Notes: generated by a model from the sequence alone, not told the origin. Positions 7,976-17,669 are shown, counted from the stretch's first letter. The stretch is 64,000 bases of DNA from Rhodobacterales bacterium HKCCE2091 (GCA_015689685.1 WVSL01000015.1:1-64000), one strand, 5' to 3'. Translations and numbers: made by a program.

Positions 7976-9463
7976 CTATTCCGCGGCGATCGTCGCCGCG
8001 TCGCCGATCTTGTCGAGGATCGCGTCGGCGGCCTCGCGGCCGTCCCGGATCGCCCAGACCACGAGGCTCGCGCCACGGACGATGTCGCCCACCGCGTAGA
8101 CCCCGGGCAGCGCCGTTTCATGGGTGCGGAAGTCGGCCTTCACGGTGCCCCAGCGGGTCACTTCCAGCCCGTCCGCGCCCCAGAGTTTCGGCAGGTCCTC
8201 GGGCTCGAAGCCAAGCGCCATCACCACCATGTCGGCGTCTTCCAGGTAGTCCGACCCCTCGATCAGTTCCGGGCTCTGGCGGCCGGAGGCGTCGGGCTGG
8301 CCGAGGCGCATCCGCTGCACCATGACGCCCGCGATCTTGCCGATCTCGGTGCCCTCGACCGCGACCCCCTGCACCGCGCCCTGCTGCGACCCGCCCGAGG
8401 TGAAGCCCTTGGGCGCGGACAGCCAGACGAACTCGACGCCCTCTTCCTCGGCGTTCGCGACCTCGCGCTGCGATCCCGGCATGTTCGCGCGGTCGCGGCG
8501 ATAGAGACATTTCACGCTGGTCGCGCCCTGCCGGATCGCCGTGCGGACGCAGTCCATCGCGGTGTCGCCGCCGCCGATGACGACCACGCGCTTGCCCTCG
8601 GCGGACAGCTCGCCGCTCTCGAATTCCGGCACCTCGTCGCCGAAGCTCTTGCGGTTGGAGGCCGTCAGGTAGTCGATCGCCCGGATCACGCCGGTCGCGC
8701 CGACACCCGGCGCCTGCAGGTCACGGCTCTTGTAAACCCCCGTGGCGATTACGATAAAATCGTGCTTCGCGCGAATCTCGTCGAACGTCAGGTCGTCGCC
8801 GACGTTGCAGTTCAGCACGAACTCGACGCCGCCGTTCTTCAGTTGCTCGACCCGCTGCATCACCACCGGCTTTTCCAGCTTGAAGCCGGGGATGCCGTAG
8901 GTCAGCAGCCCGCCGGCCCGGTCGTAGCGGTCGTAGACCGTGACCTTCAGGCCCGCGCGGCGCAGGCGGTCGGCAGCGGCGAGGCCGCCGGGGCCCGCGC
9001 CGATGACGCCGACGCTCTCGGAACGCTCCATCGCGGGCGCGATCGGCTTGACCCAGCCCTTCTCCCACGCGGTGTCGGTGATGTACTTCTCGACTGATCC
9101 GATGGTGACGGTGCCGTGGCCGGACTGCTCGATGACGCAGTTGCCCTCGCACAGCCGGTCCTGCGGGCAGATACGGCCGCAGATCTCGGGGAAGGTGTTG
9201 GTGGCCTGGCTGACCTCGTAGGCCTCCTGCAACCGGCCCTCGGCGGTGAGGCGGAGCCAGTCGGGGATGTTGTTCTGGAGCGGGCAGTGGCTCTGGCAGT
9301 AGGGCACGCCGCACTGCGAGCACCGACTCGCCTGCTCTGCGGCCTTCTCGCCCGCGTATTCACCGTAGATTTCCTCGAAGTCGTCGCGGCGCTCATCGGC
9401 CGGACGCTTCTCGGGCATTGCCTTGCCCACGGTGACGAATTTCAGCATCTTCTGTTCAGCCAA
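7976..9463 (-). CDS. gltD: Glutamate synthase (NADPH) small subunit GltD
   Basis: The beta subunit of GOGAT: takes electrons from NADPH through FAD and two 4Fe-4S clusters to GltB. With the start chosen here it is 495 aa. N-terminal cluster cysteines are C48, C51, C56 and C60 (CSQCGVPYC) with a second group near 98-112 (CGRICPQDRLC); FAD-binding GAGPGG near 150 and NADPH-binding GGGDTAMD near 290. I chose the TTG at 9463, which has GGAGG five bases upstream and gives the N-terminus MAEQKMLKFV that fits the family. An in-frame ATG exists at 9475 but has no spaced ribosome binding site. Confidence 0.95.
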   Translation of the reverse strand: MAEQKMLKFVTVGKAMPEKRPADERRDDFEEIYGEYAGEKAAEQASRCSQCGVPYCQSHCPLQNNIPDWLRLTAEGRLQEAYEVSQATNTFPEICGRICPQDRLCEGNCVIEQSGHGTVTIGSVEKYITDTAWEKGWVKPIAPAMERSESVGVIGAGPGGLAAADRLRRAGLKVTVYDRYDRAGGLLTYGIPGFKLEKPVVMQRVEQLKNGGVEFVLNCNVGDDLTFDEIRAKHDFIVIATGVYKSRDLQAPGVGATGVIRAIDYLTASNRKSFGDEVPEFESGELSAEGKRVVVIGGGDTAMDCVRTAIRQGATSVKCLYRRDRANMPGSQREVANAEEEGVEFVWLSAPKGFTSGGSQQGAVQGVAVEGTEIGKIAGVMVQRMRLGQPDASGRQSPELIEGSDYLEDADMVVMALGFEPEDLPKLWGADGLEVTRWGTVKADFRTHETALPGVYAVGDIVRGASLVVWAIRDGREAADAILDKIGDAATIAAE

Positions 9464-9486
9464 AGGATCCTCCATCCTTGCGCCAC

Positions 9487-9515
9487 CCTATACAGAAGCC
9501 TTCGACGCGGTAAAA
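9487..9515 (-). promoter_or_regulatory. Candidate sigma-70-type promoter of the gltD operon
   Basis: Reading the minus strand, TTTTAC (plus-strand 9510-9515) and TATAGG (9487-9492) are separated by exactly 17 bases, just upstream of gltD. The predicted transcription start near 9480 would leave a leader of about 17 nt before the TTG start at 9463, enough for the GGAGG ribosome binding site. The -35 is weak, so this is a pattern-based call only. Confidence 0.45.
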
Positions 9516-9692
9516 GACAACAATGCTGACCTATCTTGCGGAAATTCTGTGCGATCCGGGAACGGAACCGCGTGAAACACCGGAATTTATGTCAGTATTT
9601 GTGTCCTTTCAGGATTTCTTTGCGTGATTTCCGATACTTGCGACCCGGGCTCTGGCCTCGCTTCCCATACCGATTGAACCGAGTACCGCTGG

Positions 9693-10502
9693 ATGAGCCT
9701 GTTCCATCTTCTTCTCGTCGCCCTGATTCAGGGTGTGACGGAGTTTCTCCCGATATCATCTTCCGGCCACCTGATTCTTCTTCCGAACCTCACGGGGATG
9801 GAGGATCAGGGGCAGGTCGTGGACATCGCCGTGCATGTCGGCACGCTCGGCGCGGTGGTGCTGTATTTCTGGGCGGACGTGAAAGAGGCGCTGGCCGGAA
9901 CGCTCCGGCTCGCGCGCGGCAAGGTCGATACCCGCGGCGCCTTTCTCGCGCTCTGCCTCGTGATCGCGACGATCCCGGTGATCGTCGTCGGCCTGCTGCT
10001 CGCGCTCACCGGGTTCGATGACGTCCTGCGGGCGAACGCGCTGGTCGTCATCGGCTGGACGATGCTGGTCTTCGGACTCGTGCTCTACTGGGCCGACCAG
10101 TCGGGGTCGGAGGCGAAGGCGGCGGAGGACTGGACCGTGCGCGATGCGGTGGTGATGGGGCTGTGGCAAGCCGTCGCGCTGATCCCCGGGACTTCGCGAT
10201 CCGGCATCACCATCACCGCGGGCCGGATGCTCGGCTACGGGCGCGAGGGCGCGGCGCGGCTGTCGATGCTGATGTCGATCCCGACGATCCTGGCCTCGGG
10301 CATCTTCCTCGCCGGGGAGGTCATCGCGACGGCCGACGCGCAGGCCGCCCGTGACGGCGCCATCGCGGCGGTGCTCGCCTTCCTGTCGGCGCTCGCGGCG
10401 CTGGTGCTGATGATGCGCCTTCTGCGGTCGGTCAGCTTCACGCCCTACGTCATCTATCGCGTGGCGCTCGGGCTGGTCCTGCTCTGGCTTGCGTATTCCT
10501 AG
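9693..10502 (+). CDS. uppP: Undecaprenyl-diphosphatase UppP (BacA)
   Basis: Integral membrane phosphatase that recycles undecaprenyl pyrophosphate to the monophosphate carrier used for peptidoglycan and surface polysaccharides. 269 aa, about eight membrane segments, with both family signatures: the glutamate-rich EFLPISSSGH (17-26) and the phosphate-binding GTSRSG near 171-177. It follows a 229-bp intergenic stretch that is visibly richer in A/T than its surroundings and probably holds the uppP promoter. Its TAG stop overlaps the TAG stop of the convergent NDUFA9-like gene on the tetranucleotide CTAG at 10499-10502. Confidence 0.95.
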   Translation: MSLFHLLLVALIQGVTEFLPISSSGHLILLPNLTGMEDQGQVVDIAVHVGTLGAVVLYFWADVKEALAGTLRLARGKVDTRGAFLALCLVIATIPVIVVGLLLALTGFDDVLRANALVVIGWTMLVFGLVLYWADQSGSEAKAAEDWTVRDAVVMGLWQAVALIPGTSRSGITITAGRMLGYGREGAARLSMLMSIPTILASGIFLAGEVIATADAQAARDGAIAAVLAFLSALAALVLMMRLLRSVSFTPYVIYRVALGLVLLWLAYS

Positions 10503-11482
10503 GCCCGCAGGCGGCCCGCGCTTTCCTTGATGTCGGAATACTGGCCCGACGGCCGGTAGGGCCACAGGTAATCCGGCAGCACCACTTCCATCGCCACGGG
10601 ATCGATCCCGAGCTGGCCGAACCCCGGCATGTCCGGGTCGGCCACGTTATCCTTTGCCAGCAGAAGCACCTGGTCCGGCGTCAGGATAGTGTTCCGGAAC
10701 AGCCCGAGCGACACCGTCTGCGCCACGTTCAGCGCGCCGCCCATCAACCGCCCGAGCCAGAACGGCAGGTTCACGATGATCCGCTTGCGGCGGAGGATGT
10801 GGGCCAGTTCCTCCATCAGTTCCCGGAAGGTCGCGATGTCGGGGCCGCCGAGTTCGTAGATGCCCGGCGCGGCCTCGCCGGTCACGCCCATCACCGCCGC
10901 CTTCGCGACGTCATCGACGTAGACCGGCTGGAATTTCGTATCGGCGCCGAAGATCGGCAGGAACAGCGACCGCCGCGCCATCCCGGCAAAGCGGTTGAAG
11001 AAGTCGTCGCCGGGGCCGAACATGATCGACGGGCGCAGGATCACCGCGTTCGGGAACACCTCCTGCAGCGCGGCCTCCGCCTTGCCCTTGGTCGAGGCAT
11101 AGCCGCTTTCGCTGTCGGCATCCGCACCGATGGCCGAGACGTGGACCAGCGTACCGACACCTTCCTCGGCCGCGATCCGCCCGATCCGCTCGGTGCCTTC
11201 CAGTTGCACGGTCTCGAAGTTCTGCGCGCCGTACTCGACCCGGACCGACACGCAGGAAACGACCGCATCGGCACCGCGGATCGCCGCCCGCACGCTCGCG
11301 TCGTCGCGGACGTTGGCGAACACGGGCTCGACCTGGCCGACGGCGCCGTAGGGCTTCACGAACAGCGCCTCGTTCGGGCGCCGCACCGCAACACGGACCC
11401 GCCAGCCGAGCCGCGCCATGCGCTGCGCGACGTGCCGACCGACGAAACCCGAGCCGCCAAATATCGTAACCAGCTTCGCCAT
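10499..11482 (-). CDS. NDUFA9-like atypical short-chain reductase (complex I-associated family)
   Basis: 327 aa NAD(P)-binding Rossmann protein: N-terminal FGGSGFVG (8-15) dinucleotide motif, HVSAIGA strand with the active-site region, and GYASTKGKAEA containing the Y-x3-K pair of SDR enzymes. The overall sequence matches the alphaproteobacterial homologues of the mitochondrial complex I accessory subunit NDUFA9, whose bacterial role is not settled (NADPH-binding assembly factor is one idea). It converges with uppP on an overlapping CTAG stop and diverges from tamA. Confidence 0.88.
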   Translation of the reverse strand: MAKLVTIFGGSGFVGRHVAQRMARLGWRVRVAVRRPNEALFVKPYGAVGQVEPVFANVRDDASVRAAIRGADAVVSCVSVRVEYGAQNFETVQLEGTERIGRIAAEEGVGTLVHVSAIGADADSESGYASTKGKAEAALQEVFPNAVILRPSIMFGPGDDFFNRFAGMARRSLFLPIFGADTKFQPVYVDDVAKAAVMGVTGEAAPGIYELGGPDIATFRELMEELAHILRRKRIIVNLPFWLGRLMGGALNVAQTVSLGLFRNTILTPDQVLLLAKDNVADPDMPGFGQLGIDPVAMEVVLPDYLWPYRPSGQYSDIKESAGRLRA

Positions 11483-11621
11483 GACGTCGGATCCCTCTGC
11501 TTGTGGCGGTCACCCCGGTGATACGGTGTCGGGGCCCGGACGGACAAGGCGCAAATCGTCTCAAGACCATGCCGCCCGCTGGCCTTCCCACTCAGCGACC
11601 TATAACAAGGTCGAGGCCGCC

Positions 11622-13415
11622 ATGCTTGCAGACCCCGTGACCGTGTACCGCAAAGTTCTCATATCCGCCGCCCTAGCGCTCGCCCCCGCCGCGGTCGCAG
11701 CACAGGACGTGCGGCTCGACGTCATCGGCGCCAACGACGACCTGCGCGACCGGCTTTCCGCCGCGTCCGTTCTTCTGAACCCGGCGGAGGACCAGACCAC
11801 CGGCGATCTCGTCGCCGCGGCACGTGCGGAATACGCCCGGCTGCTCGGCGTTCTCTACGACGAGGGCTACTTCGCCGGCGTCATCTCGGTGGAGATCGAC
11901 GGGCGCGAGGCGGCGCAGATCTCGCCCTTCTCGGCGCCCTCCGCGATTCGGGTCATCGACATCACCGTGAACCCGGGCCCCGACTTCAGCTTCGGCCGCG
12001 CGACGATCGGGCCGCTCGCCCCCGGCGATCTTCCGCCGGAGGGATACGCGACCGGCGAGCCCGCGGGCACCGGCATCCTGCGCGATGCGGCCCAGTCCGG
12101 CATCGACGGCTGGCGCGACGGCGGTCACGCGGTCGCCGAGATCGCGGGCCAGAGCCTCGTCGCCAACAACCGCGACGCGATCCTCGACGCCGACATCCGC
12201 ATCGCCCCCGGCCCGCGGCTCGATTTCGGCCCGCTGGTGCCGTCCGGCCAGGAACGGATGCCCGCCGCCCGCGTGGTCGAGATCGCAGGCCTGCCCACCG
12301 GCGAAGTGTTCTCGCCCGCCGAGCTGGAGCGCGCGGCGAACCGCCTGCGCCGCACCGGCGTCTTCGCGTCGGTCGCGCTGAACGAGGGCACGCCGTTGCC
12401 CGACGGCACGATCCCGATCGAGGCCGAGGTGGTCGAAGCGCCGCTGCGCCGGATCGGCGCGGGGGTGGAGCTGTCGTCGGTGGACGGTCTGACCCTGTCG
12501 GCCTACTGGCTGCATCGCAACCTGACCGGCGGCGGCGAACGCCTGCGCTTCGACGCCGAGATCAGCGGCATCGGGCAGGACAGCGGCAACCCCGACGCGA
12601 GCCTCGGCGCCAGCTTCTCGCGCCCCGCGACCGCCACGCCCGACACGACCTTCACCGCCGACGCCCTGCTCGAATACCTCGACGAGGACACGTTCCAGGA
12701 ACTCCATTTCGACCTGACGCTCGGCGTCGAACAGCAGATAACCGACGATCTCGTCGGCGAGATCGGGGTCGGGCTGCGGTTCTCGGACATCTCGGACAAC
12801 TTCGGCGACCGGCAGGTGCTGCTCCTGACCCTGCCGATTGGCCTGACATACGACCGCCGCGACGACCCGCTGGACGCGCGGAACGGCTACTACCTCAACG
12901 TCGATCTGACGCCGTTCTACGTCACCAATTCCGGCGAATTCGGAACCCGTGCCGAACTCGACTGGCGTTACTTCGTCGGCATCGGCGAGAACGACCGCAC
13001 CCGGCTTGCCGCACGGCTGCAGCTCGGCACGGTCGAAGGCGGTGCGATCACCGACCTTCCCCCCGGCTACCTGTTCTGGTCCGGCGGCGGCGGAACGGTG
13101 CGCGGCCACGACTTCCACAGCCTCGGCGCGGTGCAGAACGGCCAGGACTACGGCGGCCGCAGCTTCATCGGCATCTCGGGCGAGGTGCGGCAGGACATCA
13201 CCGACCGGATCGGCGCGGTGGCTTTCTACGACACCGGTTACGTCGCCCCCGGCCCGCTCTGGGACGACAGCGGCACCTGGCACGCGGGCGCGGGGCTCGG
13301 CCTGCGTTACGACACCCCGCTCGGCGACATCCGCCTCGACATCGCGGTTCCGGTCTCCGGTCCCGACCCGGCCAACGACGTGTTCTTCTACATCGGGATC
13401 GGCCAGTCGTTTTGA
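11622..13415 (+). CDS. tamA: Outer-membrane translocation/assembly protein TamA
   Basis: Omp85-family outer-membrane barrel that works with TamB in outer-membrane protein and lipid homeostasis. 597 aa: signal peptide ending AVAAQ near residue 29, POTRA domains to about residue 260, then a 16-strand barrel domain with the characteristic GGGGTVRGH loop motif (related to the Omp85 VRGY/F motif) and the C-terminal Phe expected of BAM substrates. The open frame runs further upstream, but the ATG at 11622 directly precedes the signal peptide and TATAAC (11601-11606) nearby may be a promoter -10. tamB starts inside its stop codon. Confidence 0.92.
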   Translation: MLADPVTVYRKVLISAALALAPAAVAAQDVRLDVIGANDDLRDRLSAASVLLNPAEDQTTGDLVAAARAEYARLLGVLYDEGYFAGVISVEIDGREAAQISPFSAPSAIRVIDITVNPGPDFSFGRATIGPLAPGDLPPEGYATGEPAGTGILRDAAQSGIDGWRDGGHAVAEIAGQSLVANNRDAILDADIRIAPGPRLDFGPLVPSGQERMPAARVVEIAGLPTGEVFSPAELERAANRLRRTGVFASVALNEGTPLPDGTIPIEAEVVEAPLRRIGAGVELSSVDGLTLSAYWLHRNLTGGGERLRFDAEISGIGQDSGNPDASLGASFSRPATATPDTTFTADALLEYLDEDTFQELHFDLTLGVEQQITDDLVGEIGVGLRFSDISDNFGDRQVLLLTLPIGLTYDRRDDPLDARNGYYLNVDLTPFYVTNSGEFGTRAELDWRYFVGIGENDRTRLAARLQLGTVEGGAITDLPPGYLFWSGGGGTVRGHDFHSLGAVQNGQDYGGRSFIGISGEVRQDITDRIGAVAFYDTGYVAPGPLWDDSGTWHAGAGLGLRYDTPLGDIRLDIAVPVSGPDPANDVFFYIGIGQSF

Positions 13416-16400
13416 GGCGTCTCGCGCTCATAACCGCGGTCGCGGCCACGGTCGCCCTGCCCCTGCCCGCGCAGGAAAGCGACGAGGGGCGGCTTGTCCG
13501 GTTCATCGAGAGTTCGCTGTCCGACGGCGCGGCGCGCAGCGTCGACCTGCAGGGCTTTCGCGGCGCGCTGTCGTCCGAGGCCACGCTGGACCGGCTGACC
13601 GTCTCCGACGCCGATGGCGTCTGGCTGACGGTCGAGGGCGCGGTGCTGGACTGGAACCGCTCCGCCATCCTGCGCGGCCGCATCGAGATCACCGCGCTGA
13701 CGGCGGAACGGGTGGTGCTGGAACGTCTGCCGGTTTCGGAAGATGCCGGCCCCGCGCCCGAGGCCACGCCCTTCGCCCTGCCTGACCTCCCGGTGGGGAT
13801 CGAGGTCGAAACCGCGCGCATCGACCGCGTCGAACTGGGCGAGCCGGTTCTCGGCCAGGCGCTGGCGCTATCGGCCGAGGCCTCCGTGTCGCTCTCCGGC
13901 GGCACGGGCGAGGCACAACTTTCGGTCGACCGGCTCGACGGGCCGGAAGGGCACATCGACCTGTCGGCGAGCTACGACAATGCCACAACCGAGGCGGCGA
14001 TAGACCTGTCGGTCGTCGAGGACCCGGGCGGCATCGCGGTCTCGCTCCTGAACATCGAGGGCGAACCGTCGATCGGGCTGACCGTGACCGGGGCCGGACC
14101 GCTGGACGCCTTCGCCGCGGATTTCGCGCTGGCGACGGACGGCAGCGACCGGCTGGCGGGATCGGCCGCGACCTCGGTCGAGGACGGCTCGCAGATCCTG
14201 ACTTTCGACGTGGCGGGCGACCTGAGCCCGGTGCTGTCGGGCGACGCCGAAACCTTTCTCGGCACCGACACGCGACTGTCGGCCCGGGCCATCCGCCAGC
14301 CTTCCGGCGCGATGGAACTGCAGGACCTAAGCTTGCGCGCCGCCGCCATCGTGCTCGACGGGTCCGCCGCCCTGGATGCTGAGGGTCAACCTGAACGCTT
14401 CGACCTCGCCGGAACGCTCGCGCCGCCCGAAGGCGACCGGCTCGCCCTTCCCGGCGGCAGCGCCGAGATCGGCGGTGCGGAGCTGTCGCTGCACTACGAC
14501 CGCGCCGAGGGCGAGGCCGTGACCGGGACCGCGACGCTCGATGATCTCGAAGCCAGCGGCTTCACCGCCCCGCGCACCGAACTGACGCTCGACGGCGCGA
14601 TCGCACGGGACGGTGGCGACATCAGCGGGTTCACCGGCGATCTCGCGCTGACCGCCGAGGGTCTCGACCACGCCGACGAGGACATCGCCCGCGCGCTCGG
14701 CGAGGACCTGACCCTGTCGACTCTCATCACCTGGCAGCCGGACGGGCCGCTGTCGCTGGCCGACCTCGCCCTCGACGCCGGCGGGACGCGGCTGACCGGC
14801 GACATCTCGGCCGAGCCCGGCGACAGCCGTCTCGACGTGGAGGCCGACCTCGCGCTCAGCGCCGACAGCCTCGCGCCGTTTGGCGGGCTGGTCGACCGCG
14901 AGATGGGCGGCGCGGTCGAGGCGCAACTTGCACTGACCGCGGAGGCGCTGTCCGGTGCCTTCGATGCCGACATCGACATGACCGGCGAGAACCTCGTCTT
15001 CGGCGATCCCGTGCCCGCCGCGCTGCTGGCCGGAACCACGACCCTGACCGGCGGCATCGCGCGGGACGCTTCGGGGATGCGGCTGTCCGGCCTGGAACTG
15101 CGCGGCACAGCGCTCAGCCTCGACGCGGACGGCAGCCTGTCGACGGAAAACGCCGATCTCGCCGTCAGCGCCGCGCTGACCGACGCGAACCTCGCCGATC
15201 CCCGGCTGGCGGGCCCGGTCGAATTCGACGGGACGCTCACCCGCGACGGTGCCGACGCGCCCTACCGCCTGCCCGACCTGTCGCTGCGCACCGCCTACGG
15301 CGATGTCGACGGCGATGTCAGCATCCTGCCCGGCGAAGACCGGCTGGACGTGTCGGGCGACGTCACGACGCGCCTCACCGATATCGCCGGCCTGTCGGAA
15401 ATCGCCGGGCGCGATCTCGGCGGTGCGGCGGCGCTGCGCGTCTCCGGCTCCGCCGAGCTTCGCGGCATGACGTTCAGCGCCGACCTCTCCGGCCAGACCC
15501 GCGACCTGCAACTGGGCGATCCGGTGCCCGAGGGCCTGCTGGCCGGCGTGACGCAGATCGACGGCGGGGTGGACCGGGACGCCGACGGCTTCACCTTCCG
15601 CGCGCTCTCGGTCGACGGGACGCAACTCGATGCCGAAGTGGACGGCCGCTTCGCCACCGACAACGCCGACCTGACGCTCGCCGCCGCGCTCGCGGATCTC
15701 GGTCTGCTCGATCCCCGTCTCGACGGGCCGGTGCGGGTTTCGACAAGCGTGGAGCGGGCCGACGCAGCCGCGCCCTACCGCGCCCCGGACCTTCGCATCG
15801 CGTCGGACTACGGGACGCTTTCGGGAGATGTCTCCGCACTGCCGGGCGACGAGCGGTTCGAGATCGGCGCGGATATCGACGCGGACATCTCGAACCTGTC
15901 TGTGTTCTCCGCCCTCGCCGGGCAGGATCTCGCGGGTGCCGCCACCCTGTCGCTGGAAGCCGAGGCCGAGGCGCGCCGCGGAACTTTCGACGCCGGGATC
16001 GACCTCGTGACCCGCGACGTCCGCGTCGGAAGCGCGATCCCGGCCGAGCTCTTGGCGGGCGAGACCCGCCTGACCGGGCGGGCCGGGCGCGATGCCGACG
16101 GCAACCTGACGTTCGATGACCTGACGCTCGACGGCCAGCAACTTGACGCCACGGTGACGGGCCGCATCGGGCCGGAAGACAGCGCGGCCTCCCTGACAGC
16201 GCGGCTGGCCAATGCCGGCATCTTCACCCCCGCACTGCCCGGCCCGGTTTCCGCCACCGCCGAGGTGAGCCGCGCGGGCAGCGGTCCCCTGCAGGTCGAC
16301 GCGAGCGCGGATGGCCCCGGCGGGCTGACCGTGAACGTCACCGGCGAGGCATTGCAGGACGGCGGCTCGGTCGATCTCGCGGTTACCGGGTCGGCCCCGC

Positions 16401-17662
16401 TGGCGCTGGCGAACCGCTTCATCGAACCGCGCAGCCTCGCCGGAACCGCGACCTTCGATCTCGCGGTGCAGGGCCCGCCGGGCATCGGGGCGGTGTCGGG
16501 CCGGGTCGCCACCTCCGGCGCGCGCCTGACCGCGCCGACCTTCGGCATCGCGCTGGAAAACCTGAACGCCTCCGCCAACCTGTCCGGAGGCAGCGCGTCG
16601 ATCGACGCGGGCGCGACGCTCAATACCGGCGGGCAACTCGCCGTCAACGGAACCGTCGGCTACGGCCAGCCGTCGCTTCCGGCGAACATCTCCATCGCGC
16701 TCGACCAGGCGCGGATCGTCGATCCGTCGCTCTACGAGGCCCAGATCCAGCAGGTCCGCCTGACCCTGTCCGGCGCGCTGGCGGGATCGTCGCTCCTGTC
16801 CGGCAACGTGCTCCTGGGCGAGGTCGAGGTGCGGGTGCCGGAAACCGGGCTTAGCGGCGGCGGACCGATTCCCGACATCGTCCATGTCGGCGAATCCGCC
16901 GCGGAACGGCGCACCCGTGCCTATGCCGGTCTGCTTGGCGGGAACGGCAACGGGAACGGCGGCGGCTCCAGCAGCATCGGGTTAGACGTCACGGTGACCG
17001 CCCCCGGCCGGGTCTTCCTGCGCGGCCGCGGTCTCGACGCTGAGCTCGGCGGGACGCTTCGGGTCGGCGGCACCACCGCGAACGTGATCCCGTCGGGGCA
17101 GTTCGACCTCGTGCGCGGGCGGCTGTCGATCCTGGGCCAGCGGCTGAACCTCGTGTCCGGGTCGGCCACGCTCCAGGGCAGCACCGATCCCTACATCGAC
17201 CTGACCGCGCAGACGAATTCCGGTGAATACACGATCTTCGTCACCGTCGAAGGCCCGGTCACATCGCCCGAGGTCGGCTTCAGCTCCAACCCCGACCTGC
17301 CCGAGGACGAGGTGCTCGCGCAGCTCTTCTTCAACCGCTCGGCATCCACCCTGTCGCCGATCCAGGCGTTGCAGCTTGCCGACGCGGTCGGATCGCTCGC
17401 CGGCGGCGGGTCCGGCGTGTTCACGCGGGTCCGCGAGGGACTGGGCCTCGACGACCTCGACGTCCAGAGCGACGACGAAGGCAATGCCGTGGTGCGCGCC
17501 GGGCGCTACATCAGCGACAACGTCTACACCGACGTGACCGTCGACAGCCAGGGCACGGGGATCAACCTCAACATCGACCTGACCCCGTCGCTCACCGCCC
17601 GCGGCGGCGTCAATTCCTCGGGCGAAAGCTCCGTCGGCGTGTTCTTCGAACGCGACTACTGA
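13412..17662 (+). CDS. tamB: Translocation and assembly module protein TamB
   Basis: Inner-membrane-anchored periplasm-spanning AsmA-like protein (TamB/DUF490 family), thought to form a beta-taco groove bridging the two membranes and carrying phospholipid or assisting TamA. 1416 aa: N-terminal hydrophobic anchor (LALITAVAATVALPL), long beta-strand-rich middle, and the conserved C-terminal TamB domain from about residue 1080 to the end (GQFDLVRGRLSILG; VGVFFERDY). Starts with TTG at 13412, overlapping the tamA TGA by 4 bp. The middle contains exact 171-residue-period repeats (separate entry). Confidence 0.93.
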   Translation: MRRLALITAVAATVALPLPAQESDEGRLVRFIESSLSDGAARSVDLQGFRGALSSEATLDRLTVSDADGVWLTVEGAVLDWNRSAILRGRIEITALTAERVVLERLPVSEDAGPAPEATPFALPDLPVGIEVETARIDRVELGEPVLGQALALSAEASVSLSGGTGEAQLSVDRLDGPEGHIDLSASYDNATTEAAIDLSVVEDPGGIAVSLLNIEGEPSIGLTVTGAGPLDAFAADFALATDGSDRLAGSAATSVEDGSQILTFDVAGDLSPVLSGDAETFLGTDTRLSARAIRQPSGAMELQDLSLRAAAIVLDGSAALDAEGQPERFDLAGTLAPPEGDRLALPGGSAEIGGAELSLHYDRAEGEAVTGTATLDDLEASGFTAPRTELTLDGAIARDGGDISGFTGDLALTAEGLDHADEDIARALGEDLTLSTLITWQPDGPLSLADLALDAGGTRLTGDISAEPGDSRLDVEADLALSADSLAPFGGLVDREMGGAVEAQLALTAEALSGAFDADIDMTGENLVFGDPVPAALLAGTTTLTGGIARDASGMRLSGLELRGTALSLDADGSLSTENADLAVSAALTDANLADPRLAGPVEFDGTLTRDGADAPYRLPDLSLRTAYGDVDGDVSILPGEDRLDVSGDVTTRLTDIAGLSEIAGRDLGGAAALRVSGSAELRGMTFSADLSGQTRDLQLGDPVPEGLLAGVTQIDGGVDRDADGFTFRALSVDGTQLDAEVDGRFATDNADLTLAAALADLGLLDPRLDGPVRVSTSVERADAAAPYRAPDLRIASDYGTLSGDVSALPGDERFEIGADIDADISNLSVFSALAGQDLAGAATLSLEAEAEARRGTFDAGIDLVTRDVRVGSAIPAELLAGETRLTGRAGRDADGNLTFDDLTLDGQQLDATVTGRIGPEDSAASLTARLANAGIFTPALPGPVSATAEVSRAGSGPLQVDASADGPGGLTVNVTGEALQDGGSVDLAVTGSAPLALANRFIEPRSLAGTATFDLAVQGPPGIGAVSGRVATSGARLTAPTFGIALENLNASANLSGGSASIDAGATLNTGGQLAVNGTVGYGQPSLPANISIALDQARIVDPSLYEAQIQQVRLTLSGALAGSSLLSGNVLLGEVEVRVPETGLSGGGPIPDIVHVGESAAERRTRAYAGLLGGNGNGNGGGSSSIGLDVTVTAPGRVFLRGRGLDAELGGTLRVGGTTANVIPSGQFDLVRGRLSILGQRLNLVSGSATLQGSTDPYIDLTAQTNSGEYTIFVTVEGPVTSPEVGFSSNPDLPEDEVLAQLFFNRSASTLSPIQALQLADAVGSLAGGGSGVFTRVREGLGLDDLDVQSDDEGNAVVRAGRYISDNVYTDVTVDSQGTGINLNIDLTPSLTARGGVNSSGESSVGVFFERDY
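15005..16543 (+). repeat. Three tandem 171-residue repeats inside TamB
   Basis: The motif D/S-x-[VI]-P-[AE]-x-LLAG-x-T-x-[LI]-x-G-x-x-x-RDA occurs at TamB residues 532, 703 and 874, exactly 171 codons (513 bp) apart. Each copy is followed by a similar Leu/Asp-rich stretch ending in NADL...LDPRL-GPV in the first two units. A partial unit precedes the first copy (GGLVDREMGGA aligns with later LAGQDLAGA). The third unit diverges after about 80 residues. This shows growth of the periplasmic groove by duplication. Confidence 0.8.
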
Positions 17663-17669
17663 ACCCCGC

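Noticed and set aside
9536-10021. Small open frame starting before uppP in another frame
   Set aside because: Its first part lies in the uppP promoter region and the rest is an out-of-frame shadow of uppP.
14327-16885. Long minus-strand open frame antisense to tamB
   Set aside because: Composition is that of a codon-bias shadow; no domain pattern; tamB covers the region with conserved ends.
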